A stretch of DNA of 64,000 nt. Source: Odiellus spinosus (Eukaryota > Arthropoda > Arachnida > Opiliones > Phalangiidae). The notes beneath the pieces are model-generated. The model ran no database searches, was not told the DNA's origin, and saw only the letters and a list, made by a program, of their open reading frames with translations. This document shows positions 19,401-31,000 of the stretch, in pieces (within the stretch, counting starts at the first letter, position 1; each line of letters starts with the position of its first letter). The translations under genes and the position numbers were made by a program. The stretch is taken from assembly GCA_963920705.1 (NCBI GenBank), contig OY987233.1:8641959-8705958 (forward strand), written 5' to 3'.

Positions 19401-20492
19401 GTCGATCGAATCCTGGTCGATCAAATAGCTCCCTTGACTACAAATGGATCGAATGCGTTTCGATCTATAAATGGCCCTCTGGTCGATGAAATGGCTTCGT
19501 TGTCCATGAAATGGCTTCCTTGTCCATGAAATGGCTTCCTTGTCCATGAAATGGCTTCCTTGTCGATCAAATAGCCCCATGTCGTTCAAATAGCCCCCTT
19601 GTCGATCAAATAGACCCTTGTCCATCGAATCGTCACCTTGTCGATCGAAACGCCCCATGGTAGATCGAAACGCCCCCTTGTCGATCGAATCGCCCCCTTG
19701 TCGATCGAATCGCCCCCTTGTCGATCGAATCGCCCCCTTGTCGATCGAATCGCCCCCTTGTCGATCGAATCGCCCCCTTGTCGATCGAATCGCCCCCTTG
19801 TCGATCGAATCGCCCCCTTGTCGATCGAATCGCCCCCTTGTCGATCGAATCGCCCCCTTGTCGATCGAATCGCCCCCTTTTCGATCGAATCGCCCCCTTG
19901 TCGATCGAATCGCCCCCTTGTCGATCGAATCGCCCCCTGGTCGATCGAAACGCCCCCTGGTTGATCTAAATAGCCCCCTTGTCTGTCTAATTAGACCCCT
20001 TGTCGATCGAATAGCCCACTTGTCGATCAAATAGCGACCTTGTCGATCATCTGAAATTCGATTACTTGGACTCAAGTCAGATCACGATATACTTATACCA
20101 ATTTCAGTTTACAGGCTTCAACATCAAGGGCTCTCAATTCTTCGTACGTCTAAAGGCAATATTTCGGGGTCACAATTGCGCTTTAAGATAACGATTGTTT
20201 TGACTTACTTTTGTGCAATTGTCTACAACTTCAAACACTGTCCAGGTTTTACAAAGAGGAAATGTCATGATTTTTAGTTAGAAATATTAAGGTTATTTAA
20301 GTATATCTTTCGCTTTAAACTTATCGCGCTTTACGAGAAGTATATACCTGGAAGAGGTCGTCCACAAACTGATTCCATGCCTTTCAGTACTTTTTCCGTA
20401 CATTTTAATTCTCCATCGGCCGAGACTTCTCCTATTTGTCCCGTTAGGAACGCCGTCACTACGAACGTTAAAACCAAGACGCGTTTCTCCAT
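13444..20492 (-). CDS. P3: microexon secreted cysteine-rich protein gene
   Basis: Thirteen coding exons: 20492-20348, 20237-20209, 20149-20099, 19206-19186, 19110-19090, 18022-17990, 17593-17518, 16332-16280, 16183-16118, 15839-15819, 13690-13670, 13608-13570, 13506-13444. GT-AG at every intron; 212 codons open to TAA. Exon 1 gives a signal peptide (MEKRVLVLTFVVTAFLTG) and CTEKVLKGMESVC. Other exons read VFEVVDNCTK, TYEELRALDVEACKLKL, EANKKEE, ACAKHIE, VNKKWSTFKKD, SHAKEEIDHLLATIPCIV, VDADVKK, GCENSIK, CEDESKKRSEGFK and DQTCLKKYAEAQKANMKKKD. Intron 3 carries a 20-bp minisatellite; intron 10 is enlarged by three MITEs. Inferred to be a secreted, helical, disulfide-containing protein of unknown role. 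TATAAATA lies just upstream. Nothing suggests that the gene is broken. Confidence 0.75.
13741..14078. mobile_element. MITE family M5 in P3 intron 10
   Basis: Terminal inverted repeats CAGAAGCCGATGAAACCCTC and complement, 338 bp, with a 7-bp target duplication GAAATAT. Inverted relative to the copies at 50765-51100 and 62343-62680. The 104-codon ORF inside is not conserved as protein. Confidence 0.8.
14258..14911. mobile_element. Inverted-repeat element M9 in P3 intron 10
   Basis: About 650 bp bounded by AAAGCCTGGTTTTCACTAGCC-type ends and the complement GGCTAATGAAAACCAGCC. The interior has further complementary stretches (AAAACGCG, TTTGCGGAAA) but no believable gene; the 92-codon ORF at the right end spans the inverted repeat. 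Confidence 0.6.
15320..15600. mobile_element. MITE family M3 in P3 intron 10
   Basis: Same terminal repeats as 3590-3881 (CAAGAAGGATCAGATAAGGA), opposite orientation, 281 bp, with a perfect 7-bp target duplication GTTTGAG. Confidence 0.8.
16602..17042. mobile_element. Long-inverted-repeat MITE (M2) in P3 intron 7
   Basis: About 440 bp with arms of about 170 bp, from TTAAAGGGAGAATGCAACC to GGTTGCATCCTCCCTTTAA. The middle has a second palindrome around GGTCTAGCGACCAATGAG. This is the best-preserved copy in the window. Confidence 0.8.
17114..17416. mobile_element. MITE M10 in P3 intron 7
   Basis: 303 bp with terminal inverted repeats CAAGAATACATTCAGGTTCC and complement, and a 7-bp target duplication CTAATAC. 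No coding capacity. Confidence 0.8.
17808..17954. repeat. Conserved intron-6 inverted repeat, P3 copy
   Basis: Arms GTGCTAGGAAGATTTAG (17808-17824) and TTAAATCTTCCTAGCAC (17938-17954) enclose about 113 bp containing TATCCGCGCAATT and CCCCCTTTGTGTGGGAG, which are also conserved in P4 and P6. The transcript could fold into a long hairpin. Confidence 0.7.
18091..18649. mobile_element. MITE family M1 in P3 intron 5
   Basis: About 560 bp, TAGAGCTCGGAATTCGTATA at the left and an imperfect complement ending CCTAGCTCTA at the right, with an 8-bp target duplication CAAACATC, as in hAT-type elements. Non-coding. Related copies at 869-1430 and 37706-38108. Confidence 0.75.
19380..20048. repeat. 20-bp minisatellite in P3 intron 3
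   Basis: Core of about 14 near-identical units TCGATCGAATCGCCCCCTTG (about 19678-19960) flanked by degenerate units such as GTCGATCAAATAGCCCC and tandem GTCCATGAAATGGCTTCC. The unit is related to the 23-bp unit in P2 intron 3. Long ORFs on both strands are repeat artefacts. Confidence 0.95.
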
Positions 20493-20536
20493 CGAACCTT
20501 GAATTAGAATAAAAAGTTAGATCTGTTAGCGATTCT

Positions 20537-20546
20537 CTTATTTATA
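20537..20546 (-). promoter_or_regulatory. Putative TATA box of P3
   Basis: TATAAATAAG on the minus strand about 45 bases before the ATG; identical motif and spacing upstream of P6. Confidence 0.4.
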
Positions 20547-21829
20547 CACATCAAGGACGAGGAAATCTCTTCGTGGTAGAATTTGCGGCACCAAGTGGCA
20601 CGGTTACCATTACAATTTTTTAATGATGTTTATTCAGTCCATGATTTTGCTATTAGCTTAAAGTGAGGCTGTTAGGGAATTTTCGTTAAAAATCGATTCG
20701 AAATAATATAGGTACATACGATATAGAAAAACGTTATCGGAGCAGTAAAATAAATATTTTATAATTGCCGTAATTAGAAATTTTAAACAAAAATTCCCTG
20801 CAATACTACGTCATAATATAACTATGGTCACGTGGATATTGTAGAACCAACCGTTATGGCACCAATGTTACAGTTTTTTTCATGAAAATACTTAAATATT
20901 TGATCATTTTACATTTCAATTATGTTCCCCAATCAAACTACTTTATTAATCGGAAAAATTAATCCGATTTAAGTTATTTTACAAAACGCGTCTACATAGA
21001 GATATAAGATATTTTAATAAGGCTTTCTAATATTATCAATATAAAATAAATATATATTCCAAAGGCATTTGAAGCAAGCTCACTTTAATTAGGTTTTCAG
21101 CTGTTCTATAGAAAAATAAAACTTTAACCATTAGTTTTATTATACCATAGTTAAGTTGGTTATTACGTCCGACTATATTCTTTCGAGTCAAAACTTTGAT
21201 AGACTGGTTTAAATGGAACAATTACCAGTTTTATAGTAATTAATGTAGTTTGTACAGATGCTAAATACCGAAACATTTATATTTGGATGAGGTATAAAAT
21301 ATTTGAAAGTGACTTTTATATATCATGAAAATAAATTATATATTTTCCAAAGGCCATAGAAAATAGTGGTGACAACCTCACTTTAAGTTTTTCAGCTGAG
21401 CTATCGAAAAATATGACTTTAGCCATTAGTTTTATTAACCTTAATTAACTTGGTTATTACATCCGACTACATACTTTCGATTCAAATCTTTGATAGACTG
21501 GTTTAACCGGAGCAATATTATTACCAGTCTTATAGTAATATAGTTTGTACAGATGCGAAATACCGAAACATTTATATTTTATTCGTATAAAATTTTTGAA
21601 AGTCCAAATATAAATGTAATGCGTATACATTTAGCGTTTTATATCATATAAAACCACCTTTATTTCAAATATTTAATTCTATAGGTATGTCTGTCTGTCT
21701 GTTTGTGCAGAACGCTAACATGTACACGCAAAGTTACGTTAAACTTGATTGCAAACTAAGTTTGAGTTTCAGTTTCTAATTAAAAATACACAGTTGATCA
21801 TATCGCGAGAATTCAGCCAAACGGTTCAT

Positions 21830-22335
21830 TTGAAACGTCGATTAAGCCTAATTTCAAACGTCGATTAAGCCTAATTTCAAACGTCGATTAAGCCTGATTT
21901 CAAACCTCGTTTAAGCCTTACTTTAAACCTCATTTAAGCCTGATTTCAAACGTGGATTAAGCCTAATTTAAAATGTCGATTAAACCCAATTTCAACCTCG
22001 ATTAAGCCCAATTTCAAACGTCGATTAGGTCCAATTTCAAACGTCGATTAGGTCCAATTTCAAACGTCGATTATGTCCAATTTCAAACGTCGATTATGTC
22101 CAATTTCAAACGTCGATTAAGACCAATTTCAAACGTCGATTAAAACCAATTTCAAACGTCGATTAAGACCAATTTCAAACGTCGATTAAGACCAATTTCA
22201 AACGTCGATTAAGTCCAATTCAAACGTCGATTAAGCCTAATTCCAAACGTCGCTTTAGCCCGATTTCAAATGTCGATTAAGCCCGATTTCAAACGTCGAT
22301 TAAGCCCGATTTCAAACGTCGATTCAGACTAATTA
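21830..22335. repeat. Degenerate minisatellite between P3 and P4
   Basis: About 22 units of roughly 22-23 bp, CGTCGATTAAGCCTAATTTC plus AAA, with variants AAGACC, TATGTCC, AGGTCC and AAGCCCG in small homogeneous blocks. It lies between the P4 poly(A) site and the P3 5' flank, like the 12642-13155 array. Confidence 0.85.
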
Positions 22336-22568
22336 TCACGTTTCCATTCTCTAGCACTATTTTGTGTTAAATAGAGTAAAATAGATGCCCGGAAACTTGA
22401 ACATTGATGCCGAATTTTTAGTATTCGAACGAGAGGCTTTATAATGTTTGGGCACTTTTCCCCTTATAGACGTTCCTTGATATAACCTACTGGAGCTCCT
22501 TAAACACCCCATAATTGTGTAGAAAACATACACTCAGATAAATACATGCAATAACTACGATATGATTC

Positions 22569-22574
22569 TTTATT
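22569..22574 (-). terminator. Poly(A) signal of P4
   Basis: AATAAA on the minus strand in the conserved AATAATAAAGAAT context, downstream of the last P4 exon. Confidence 0.55.
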
Positions 22575-23192
22575 ATTTTATCGTTAATGTTTAACCAGTA
22601 TATCTGTTGTTAGTTATTTTTCTTTCTCGCTTCTCAACCCCCCTGGTCGTATTTCTTGAGACATTTTTGGTCCTGCAAAATATGAAATCCGAGTGTTAGT
22701 CTTATATTTTTACAGTATACAATTTAGTTTAGTATTCGATACCTTAAATCTCTTGTGCATTATCTTGATTTTTTCGTTACACTGCGGACATATGTATTAT
22801 ATATATGTATCTAATTAAAATTAAAAATTTTCCAAATTCATATATTTACCTTAAAGCTATTTTCGCAGGCCTGAATCGAAATGAATTTCAACTCAGTTAT
22901 TAAAAAGATATAAAAAATATATAATATTTCTAGCAATAGCGTAACGATCTAAGCAAATGCTACTTGAACCAAGGTCGAACCGGCGCGAAATTAAAATATT
23001 AACAACCATACAGATTTACGCGTCGTTGATTTATACTGGCGCCATCTACGAAAATGGGTAATCGGCCACAAATGTTTATCAAGGCTTAAGAGATTTAAAA
23101 TTCGCGCCTTTTCAAATATGCGCTTCAAATTTTGACAAATTAGATCAGTTTGTATATTGTCGACGCACGCGTGTCACACACGTGACCTCCAG

Positions 23193-23217
23193 GGCCGGAT
23201 TAAGAGGGGGGGCAGGT
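23193..23217. mobile_element. Fragment of CAGGGCCGGATTAAG element
   Basis: CAGGGCCGGATTAAGAGGGG is the terminal sequence of the element that is complete at about 49393-49703. Only the end remains, just upstream of P4 exon 10. Confidence 0.5.
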
Positions 23218-23953
23218 CATTTTGTTTGAGTGGGAGAGTCATTACGTACCTTTTGGAGGTCAGCATCCGCCTGAACATTAATCGGAAATATGAAAATTAA
23301 GTGTTAATAGTTTTGAACCTTGTTTGATATTGAACTCAACACGAGAAGGATTCGACACTAGTCAAAAATACGGACGATCTCGATTTCAAGTCTTATTTTC
23401 GGAACTCGAGATTTGTTAAAGATTTGAAGATTTGAATGATTTTTCAAGGATTTGACCGATTTCAAATCTTTGACTGTACTATGCAGTTTTGTAGGAGTGT
23501 CGGACCAATTTAAAAAATTCTCCTACCTCAAATTATTCCTTCACTTTATTTTTACAAGCCGCGTTGGGTATAAGGAGTTGCGTGTTAATTTCCTAAAGAT
23601 ACAGATTTGAATAATTAATTCTTTCCAAATTAGACCTTCGTTTTTAAAAGACGAGTAAGATTACTGTCCCACATCGGATAATTATATAGACAGTGAAAGA
23701 TTATAATTAAACACTCACGACGATGCAAGGAATCGTTTCCAAAAGATGATCCATTTCTGCTTTAGTGTAACCTATAAAGAAAATTATTTAAATCAGACAT
23801 CTGATTCTCCACGGGAGATTAATACTCAAGGAGAGACGAACGTGGCGGTTGGTTAGGGAGATTTTATATTTTCCATTGTTTCAGGAGAGTCATAAAAGTT
23901 TTTAACTCGTCGGCGGCAGGACAAAAAATTGAATTACATTTGCAGCTTTTATA

Positions 23954-24350
23954 TACAGGGTGTTTCGAAAATGGTGGTAGGACCGAGCTACAATGGGTTC
24001 TATGGGTAATTTTAAGACGAAAATGTTCTATGACGTTTTGTCTGTTTAAGAGTTACGAAATGAATCATGTACGGACGACCCCTTAACGTACTTCAATAAA
24101 CGTATACTCAATGATAAAATACGTGTAATTATTTAGCTTGTTTCTTAAAAGCACGCGCTTGATAAAAAATTGTTTTTAGCATTGAGTATACGTTTATTAA
24201 TGTACGTTAAGGGATCATCCGTAAATGAATCATTTCGTAACTCTTAAACGGCGCCCCGTACGACAAAACGTCATAGAACATATTCGTATTAAAATGACTA
24301 ATTGAACCCACTTTAGCTCGGTCCTACCACCATCTTCGAAACACAGTGTA
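23954..24350. mobile_element. Palindromic MITE M7 in P4 intron 7
   Basis: About 397 bp, nearly a full inverted repeat from TACAGGGTGTTTCGAAAATG to TTCGAAACACAGTGTA, with TA at the boundaries. The centre (ATAAACGTATACTCAATG) recalls the centre of M6. Non-coding; Tc1/mariner-like termini. Confidence 0.75.
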
Positions 24351-25193
24351 TTGTTTTTCTCACGACTCGCTCTCCCATTGTATTATTCTTTCGTGGCCAG
24401 CTTGTTTGATACTGTGAGTGTAATCAAGGTGCATAAAAAGCTTCAGTATCTCACGCGCAGTATATTAACGACAGAGGACTGAAGTCGCAACCCTCTCTAA
24501 TACTTAACCATTGCATTTTGCCATTTTCTTGGCGACATAAGCCACAAACACCCAAAAGTTATATATTTATATTTACTTCTACCTCCTTCTTCAATTCTTT
24601 TGACCTTACAATTCTTCATGAATTTGGCGTCCTTCATTTGGTTTTTGCAACCCTGTCATTATTCATTCAACACCAATAATTATCTTCGGACTTATTTTAA
24701 GCCCCCTTTTCAATCAACTTTTTCAAGTTTTTGCATTCGTTTTTCCAAGACAAAGCTTACATTAAATTCATTTAGATTTTCGCTTCTCTGTCACTAGAAG
24801 CCTGTTAAAGCGGATTAAATGAAAATCTTGATTTAAGCTTCACCATAAGTACCAAACACTATCTACATTTATGAAACATTTCGTCAGGGCTACTCGTTCA
24901 AAAAGCTACCTCCGTAATTCGCTTTCTAGGAGATATACGGGGGGGGAGGGGGAATAAGCTATCAGTTTAAAACTGGTTCCCGAAGCACTTTCGAGAAATC
25001 GATTCATATCGATTAGAGAAAAACGGTTTCCCGTTCACACGACTACAACGAAACGTTTTGAAACTGTTTGAATCGGCTCCGAGGCCTAGTATGAACGCGG
25101 CTATATATGGCTTCACCTTTTCTTAAAGAAATAGCTCGATTCTTGGCCATTAAAATCTTGATTGAAAACGCGGCTTTGCTTTGGCGTATCCAT

Positions 25194-25343
25194 GTGCTAG
25201 GAAGATTTAGGTACTATGCTGGGAACTATGACTATCCGTGCAATTATTAGAGCTTGTCTTCCACTCCGTAGAAATTTTGCACATCACTCCCTTTGTGTGG
25301 GAGCGTGAGTATTTTAATTTACGCGCTTAAATCTTCCTACCAC
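25194..25343. repeat. Conserved intron-6 inverted repeat, P4 copy
   Basis: Arms GTGCTAGGAAGATTTAG (25194-25210) and TTAAATCTTCCTACCAC (25327-25343), spacing of 116 bp, same position in the gene as in P3, P5 and P6. Confidence 0.65.
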
Positions 25344-26243
25344 CAGTTATTGTTTTAACTTTAAATAAAAATACTTACATCTTTCTTATATTTTTCATTC
25401 TTCTTGGAAGCCTAATTAAATTCGTAAATGATGTAAGTTAATTATCAACTCTATGTAAGTTAAACAGCATAAATATTCTCTTCGGATGAGGCCTAATTAC
25501 CCCGTGTAATCAGATTTAGACGAGGTTAATGCCTTTATTCTAAGTTTAATTAACTTCGGTTTATTCTGATTAAACCGGCTAATTAAGCCTCGTCTGAAGA
25601 GAGTCAGTTTCGAAATCTTTTAAGAAATCATAATATTACGGGTAGTTTTTTAAAAACTAAATTGAAATAATACATTATTTCAAATCTGTATCACTCTGAA
25701 CAAACCGAAAACAAGAAAATATGAAGTACACCCTTTAAAGTGAGGCTACCATGGATTTTTTATGAACTTGAAATGTAAAAGTACTAGGCCTAAACCCAGT
25801 ATGTAAATTATCATTATCAAATAATGTTGACAGCCACACTTTAATAAATATCACCAGTCCATAGATTTTTGAGCCCAAAAGAACAAGAAAAAATAGGAAT
25901 TCCATAGGATTCATTTTGGTATAATAGTATGCATTATAATGAATTATAGCATCACTATGAGCCCCGTCACTGGTTACTTGATTGAATAAGGCACGCGTAA
26001 CTTATATGAAAATAATTATCAATAGTTACCTTCAAATGCTTGGCGCAGGCCTTAAACGTGTTGAAAAAATATATTTTGTTAATAAATTTGCTTAATTATA
26101 TATGGATGATGTTCAAGTATACCTCTTCTTTTTCATCATAATTCTGAGGATGACATTTGATAAAAAAAAACATTGATTTATTATTTACTGATATTGTAAG
26201 AGTTTAAATTGGAAAGCGTCAATATGGTGTATTCTTAATAGTC

Positions 26244-26528
26244 CCTAAGGGGAAACCCGCGCTGATGGGAAACCCGCGCCGATGGGAAACCCGCGCTGAG
26301 AAACCGGCGCTGATGGTAAACCCGTGATGATTTGAAAGCCGCGCTAATGGGAAAGCCGCGCTGAGAAACCGGCGCTGATGGTAAACCCGTGATGATTTGA
26401 AAGCCGCGCTAATGGGAAACCCGCGCTGAGAAACCGGCGCTGATGGTAAACCCGTGATGATTTGAAAGCCGCGCGCTAATGGGAAAGCCGCGCTGATGGG
26501 AAACCCGCTCCGATGGAACTCCGCTAAT
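26244..26528. repeat. 17-bp minisatellite with 65-bp higher-order unit, P4 intron 3
   Basis: Variants of GATGGGAAACCCGCGCT. Three larger 65-bp periods start at 26296, 26361 and 26426, each opening CTGAGAAACCGGCGCTGATG. It occupies the same intron as the P2, P3, P5 and P6 arrays. Confidence 0.85.
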
Positions 26529-27020
26529 TTGCATTATTCAGTAATACCGTTGTACTATTCCTTCTTATGTACCGCATCCTAGCTTCAAATCACAATTATA
26601 TATACGTATACCGATTTCAGTTTACAGCATTCAACTTGAAGGGCTCTCATTTCTTCGTACGTCTAAAGACACAATAATTCGGGGTCACAATTGCGCTCGA
26701 AGATATCGATTGCTTCCACTTACTTTTGTGCAATTGTCCACAACCTTTTTCGCTTTTTACAAACAGGAAATGTTTAGATTTTGAATTAGAAATCGTCAAG
26801 ATTATTTAAGTACAACATTCGCTTTGCATACCTGGACGAGGATGATCACAAATTGATTCCATCTCTTTCAGTTCTTTTTCCGTACATTTTGTTTCTCCAT
26901 CGGCCGCGATTTCTCCTATTTGTCCCGTAAGGAACGCTGTCACTACGAACGAGACAACCAAGACGTGTTTCTCCATCGAACCTTGAATTAGAACCAAACA
27001 TTAAATCTATTCGCGTGTCT

Positions 27021-27026
27021 CTTATA
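27021..27026 (-). promoter_or_regulatory. Putative TATA box of P4
   Basis: TATAAG, followed by AGACACG, about 45 bases before the P4 ATG on the minus strand. Confidence 0.35.
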
Positions 27027-27689
27027 CGCATCAAGGACGTGGTAGAATTTGCGGCACCAAGTGGCACGATTACCATTATATATTTTTTTAATGATGTTTA
27101 TTCAGTTCATGATTTTGCTTTTAGCTTAAAGTGAGGCTGTTAGAGAATTTTCACGACTTCGAATTAGAATTTGAGTAGCATTTTCGTTAAAATCGTTAAA
27201 GTACTTTCCAGAATCAAACGTCATCAATCGGAAAAATAAATCTACATATTTTATCATTTTAATTTTGAAGCCTTTTTTCAAAACAACATCACTTCAAGTT
27301 TTTCAGCTTTTCTATGGAAAATATAACTTTCACCATTAGTTTTATTAACCGTAATTAACTTGGTTATTACGTCCGACTACATAGTTTCGAGTCAAATCTT
27401 TGATAGACTGGTTTAACTGGAACATCTTACAGTAATTTACTTTTGTAGTTTGCTCAGATGCTAAATACCTAAAAATTTATATTATATTCATATAAAAGAA
27501 ATAAATTCAAATATAAATGTAATGTGTAAACATTTAACGTTTTATATCATATAAATACCACCTTTATTTCAAATGTTTAATTCCATAGGTATGTCTGTCT
27601 ATCTGTCTGTTTGTGCAGAACGCTAACATATACACGAAAAATTGCGTTAAACGTCGTTGCAAACTTCTCTTGAGTTTGAGTTTTATTTC

Positions 27690-27765
27690 AAAACACCCAA
27701 AGTCCATTAAGCCTAAGTTCAAACGTCGATTAAGGCTTAATCGACGTTTGAAATTACGCTAATTA
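27690..27765. repeat. Remnant of the spacer minisatellite between P4 and P5
   Basis: Only two or three units of the GTCGATTAAG type remain, including an inverted pair (AAACGTCGATTAAGGC followed by GCTTAATCGACGTTT). Same location as the longer arrays in the other spacers. Confidence 0.55.
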
Positions 27766-28003
27766 TCATGCTTCCATTCTTTAGCTCTATTTTGTGTTAA
27801 ATAGCGTTAAAAATATTGACATCTTAAACAGTAGCGTAAAATAGATGCCCAGAAAGAGTTGGGCGCTTGAACATTGCTGTATTCCAACGAGAGGTTTATG
27901 TTTGGCACCATTTCTTGATATAACATACTGTAGCTCCCAAAACACCCCCCATATTTGTATAGAAAACATACACTTGACTCGGAGAATAACTACGATTTGA
28001 TTC

Positions 28004-28009
28004 TTTATT
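28004..28009 (-). terminator. Poly(A) signal of P5
   Basis: AATAAA on the minus strand, 33 bases past the P5 stop, conserved context. Confidence 0.65.
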
Positions 28010-28041
28010 ATTTATACGATAGTGTTTAATCGGTATATCTG

Positions 28042-31000
28042 TTAATTATTTTTCTTCATTTTCTTCTCACGAACGCCCCGGAGGTATTTCTTGAGACATT
28101 TTTGATCCTGTAAAATATGAAATCTTAACTTTTTACAGTATATAATTTAGTTGAGTCTTCGATACCTTAAATCCCTTGTAAAGATTCTTGGTCTCGTCGT
28201 CACACTGCGGACATATTAATTATATCTTTGTATCAAATTAAAATTCAATTTTTTCCAAATTCCTATATTTACCTTAATGATGTTTTCGCAGCCCTGAATA
28301 GAAATGAATTACAGATCAGATATTAAAATAAATTTCAAACTGTCTTATTTGTTGTTGAGAATCATTTTGTTTGAGAGGGAGAGTCGTTACGTACCTTTTT
28401 GACGTCAGCATTCGCCTAATCATTAATCGGAAATAGGAAAAGAGAAGTGTTAAACGATTTGAACCTATTTCTATATTGAATTCAACACGAAAGAGTTTTC
28501 GACATTATAGACAACAATTTTTAACTTATTTTCGGAATTCGAGATTTGCTAAAGAAGATTTGTGAGTAATTTATCGTTTAAATAGGCCCAATCCACTAGT
28601 AAAAAAATTACAAATCCATATTAAACTAGAAATTAATTTAAAAGTTACTCCTAAAATAGATTTAGCTGGATTCATGGAGATCCTGAATTTCTTCGCATTC
28701 ATGAGTTAGCGACTATTTAAATGTTATTGGAAGTCTCATGGATATTTCGCCTTATTGACGGGCCTTTGCTATCATTGGTCGCTGCATGACCCACCGCGAA
28801 TATAAGTTAAGCTGATCTCCATGAATCAAGCTAAGCCTATTTTCCATCTTAAATTTATTTTCAGCTTAACATTTGTTTGTAAACTTTTTTACCGGTGGAT
28901 TAGGATTATTTAACGATAATGAATCGATAAAAGTCACTTGTAGCGAATTATGTTGTATTCATTCTTCCTTTAAGGATTTGAATGATTTAACAGGGACCGA
29001 TTATATCAAAAGTCTATTCCCTAAAAATAAACAACGCCTCGTAGCTTAATACTATCAGCAAAGGTTCAGTTTTACGTCATAGCCCATCACTTAAAAATAG
29101 TCAAAAAAGTCATCACCCCTGTATGGCTCGAGTGGTTTGGACTCTTCCTCGATATTTTGAGTCGGGTGAGAGGGACGAAAATTAGGCGGTCCGCGTTTCG
29201 CTATATTGTCTTCCCTCCCAACTCGGGAATTTCTCCGCAGAGTGTCGCTTCCTCCGTTCACTATTTACACGGCGACTGCGTCCTCTATAGTGTCTCGAAT
29301 CAGAATCTGTCGGTACATTTACCTCGACCTTTGCTGATAGCATTAAGCTACGCGGCGTAGTTAACGTTTGTGGAGTAAATTGATAAACTTTTGACTATAT
29401 AGATTTGTAGGAGTGTCGGACCCCTGGACAAAACATCTCCTACCGCAAATTGTTCTTCCACTTTATTCCTACAAGCCGTGTAGGGTATAAGGAGTTGCGT
29501 GTTAATATCCTACAGATCAAAAATTAAATAATTAATTCTTTGCAAATTAGAGAATGTTAATAATTCACGCGTAATATAAGTGTCCCACATCGGGTAATTT
29601 AAACAGTGAAAGATTATAATTAAGTGCTCACGACCACACAAGGAATAGTTTCCAATTTTGTTTCCATTTCTTCTTTAGTGTAACCTATAAAGAAAATTCG
29701 TCAAAGGCTGACACGCGAAAATTAATTTTATCGAATCCTATTGAAATGTATGTAGTAGTGGCTAAATTACTGCGCAATTGGTAGATACCGCCGGAATTGA
29801 AGAATGCGCAAAACTCGATTACATTCAATTTTCTTAAATGGCGCGCGAACTTCGCGTAAGTTCCAATTTTTTCCGTACGGACTCGCCTCTTTGTGGCCAG
29901 TTTGATAATCGTGAGCTCGGTGTGCAAGGTTGGGTATTCTCACGCGCAGTATATTAACTACATGGGGGCTGAACTCAGAAACTTATCTAATACTTAACCA
30001 ATTCATTTTCCCTTTTTGTTGGGTGTTTCATTCGCCCTCGCGCTTACTCAAAAGTTATATACTTATATTTACTTCTGCTATTTTGTTTAAGAATGGTGGC
30101 GTTACAAGTCTTCATGAAATTGGCGTTGTTAATTTGTTTTTCGCAACCCTGTCAATATTCATTCAACACGAATTATTATCTATTATTATTATGTATTCAG
30201 CGCCGTTTTCAAATCAACTTTTTGAAGCTTTCGCAGTCTCTATTTCCAAGACAAAGCTTACATTCAATTCAATTGTATATCCGTTTCTCTGTCACTCGAA
30301 GCCTGTTAACGTGGGTTAAATCATAGACTAAGAAAGGGTTCACTCTTTACACGCGACGCGCTCCATGCGTCATTAGTAACTGTTATTGCCTATAGAGACG
30401 GTATTAGTGCTTTTCGCTGGCGCGCTCTTTCTTTCCACCATCTCTACCACTAACGCACCTGCGCAGCTACGTTAATTGGCTCGATGCCCGCTAGAGGCGG
30501 CAGTGATCCCTAACTATTTAAAAAATCTGGCAAACTACGGTGGAAGGCGGAAATAGCCGCGCGTCCCGTGTCCAGGGTGAAACCATTTCTTAGTCCATGG
30601 TTAAATGAAAATCTTGATTTAATCTTCACCATAAGTTTATTATTATCTCAAAGTAGCAAACATTACCTATATTTATGAATCGTTTCGTCAGGGCTAGCTC
30701 GCTCAAAAAGCTACCTCCGTAATTCGCTTTCTACGAAGTGGTGTTTAACCACTCTATACAAGGGGCTAAATCCCAATTGGTTGGACGGATTTTTTGAACT
30801 GATAACAAGATTACCTCTTATTGGTGTTTATGGTGTGCCTGAAACTCTACGAGATGAGAGAAATGTCAGCATCGTCGTTCAAGTTTTTGTTAAAGTCTAC
30901 GTGACCTCTAGATAATAGACTTATGGCTTCACCTTTGTCTTGAAGAAAAGCTCGATTCTTGACCAATAAAATCTTGATTGAAAACGCGCCTTTACTTTGG

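Larger units (their letters stand above)
22634..26976 (-). pseudogene. P4: microexon family member with in-frame stop
   Basis: All thirteen exon positions are recognisable: 26976-26832, 26752-26724, 26662-26612, 26143-26123, 26050-26030, 25411-25379, 24652-24577, 23771-23719, 23592-23527, 23270-23250, 22870-22850, 22781-22743, 22672-22634. Splice sites are GT-AG. Exon 1 (MEKHVLVVSFVVTAFLTG) and exons such as AKKVVDNCTK, NYDEKEE, ACAKHLK, ASKKNEKYKKD and SYTKAEMDHLLETIPCIV are intact. In exon 9 the conserved CAA of KEQFA is TAA (23533-23535), so translation would stop after about 162 residues and the second microexon series would be lost. The last exon is also short, ending KKYDQGG. Either a recent pseudogene, a truncated secreted form, or a base-calling error; the rest of the frame is undamaged, so loss, if real, is recent. 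Confidence 0.6.

Noticed and set aside
19386..20075. Overlapping frames on both strands (RSNRPLVDRIAP and DSIDKGAIRSTRG types)
   Set aside because: Artefact of the 20-bp minisatellite in P3 intron 3.
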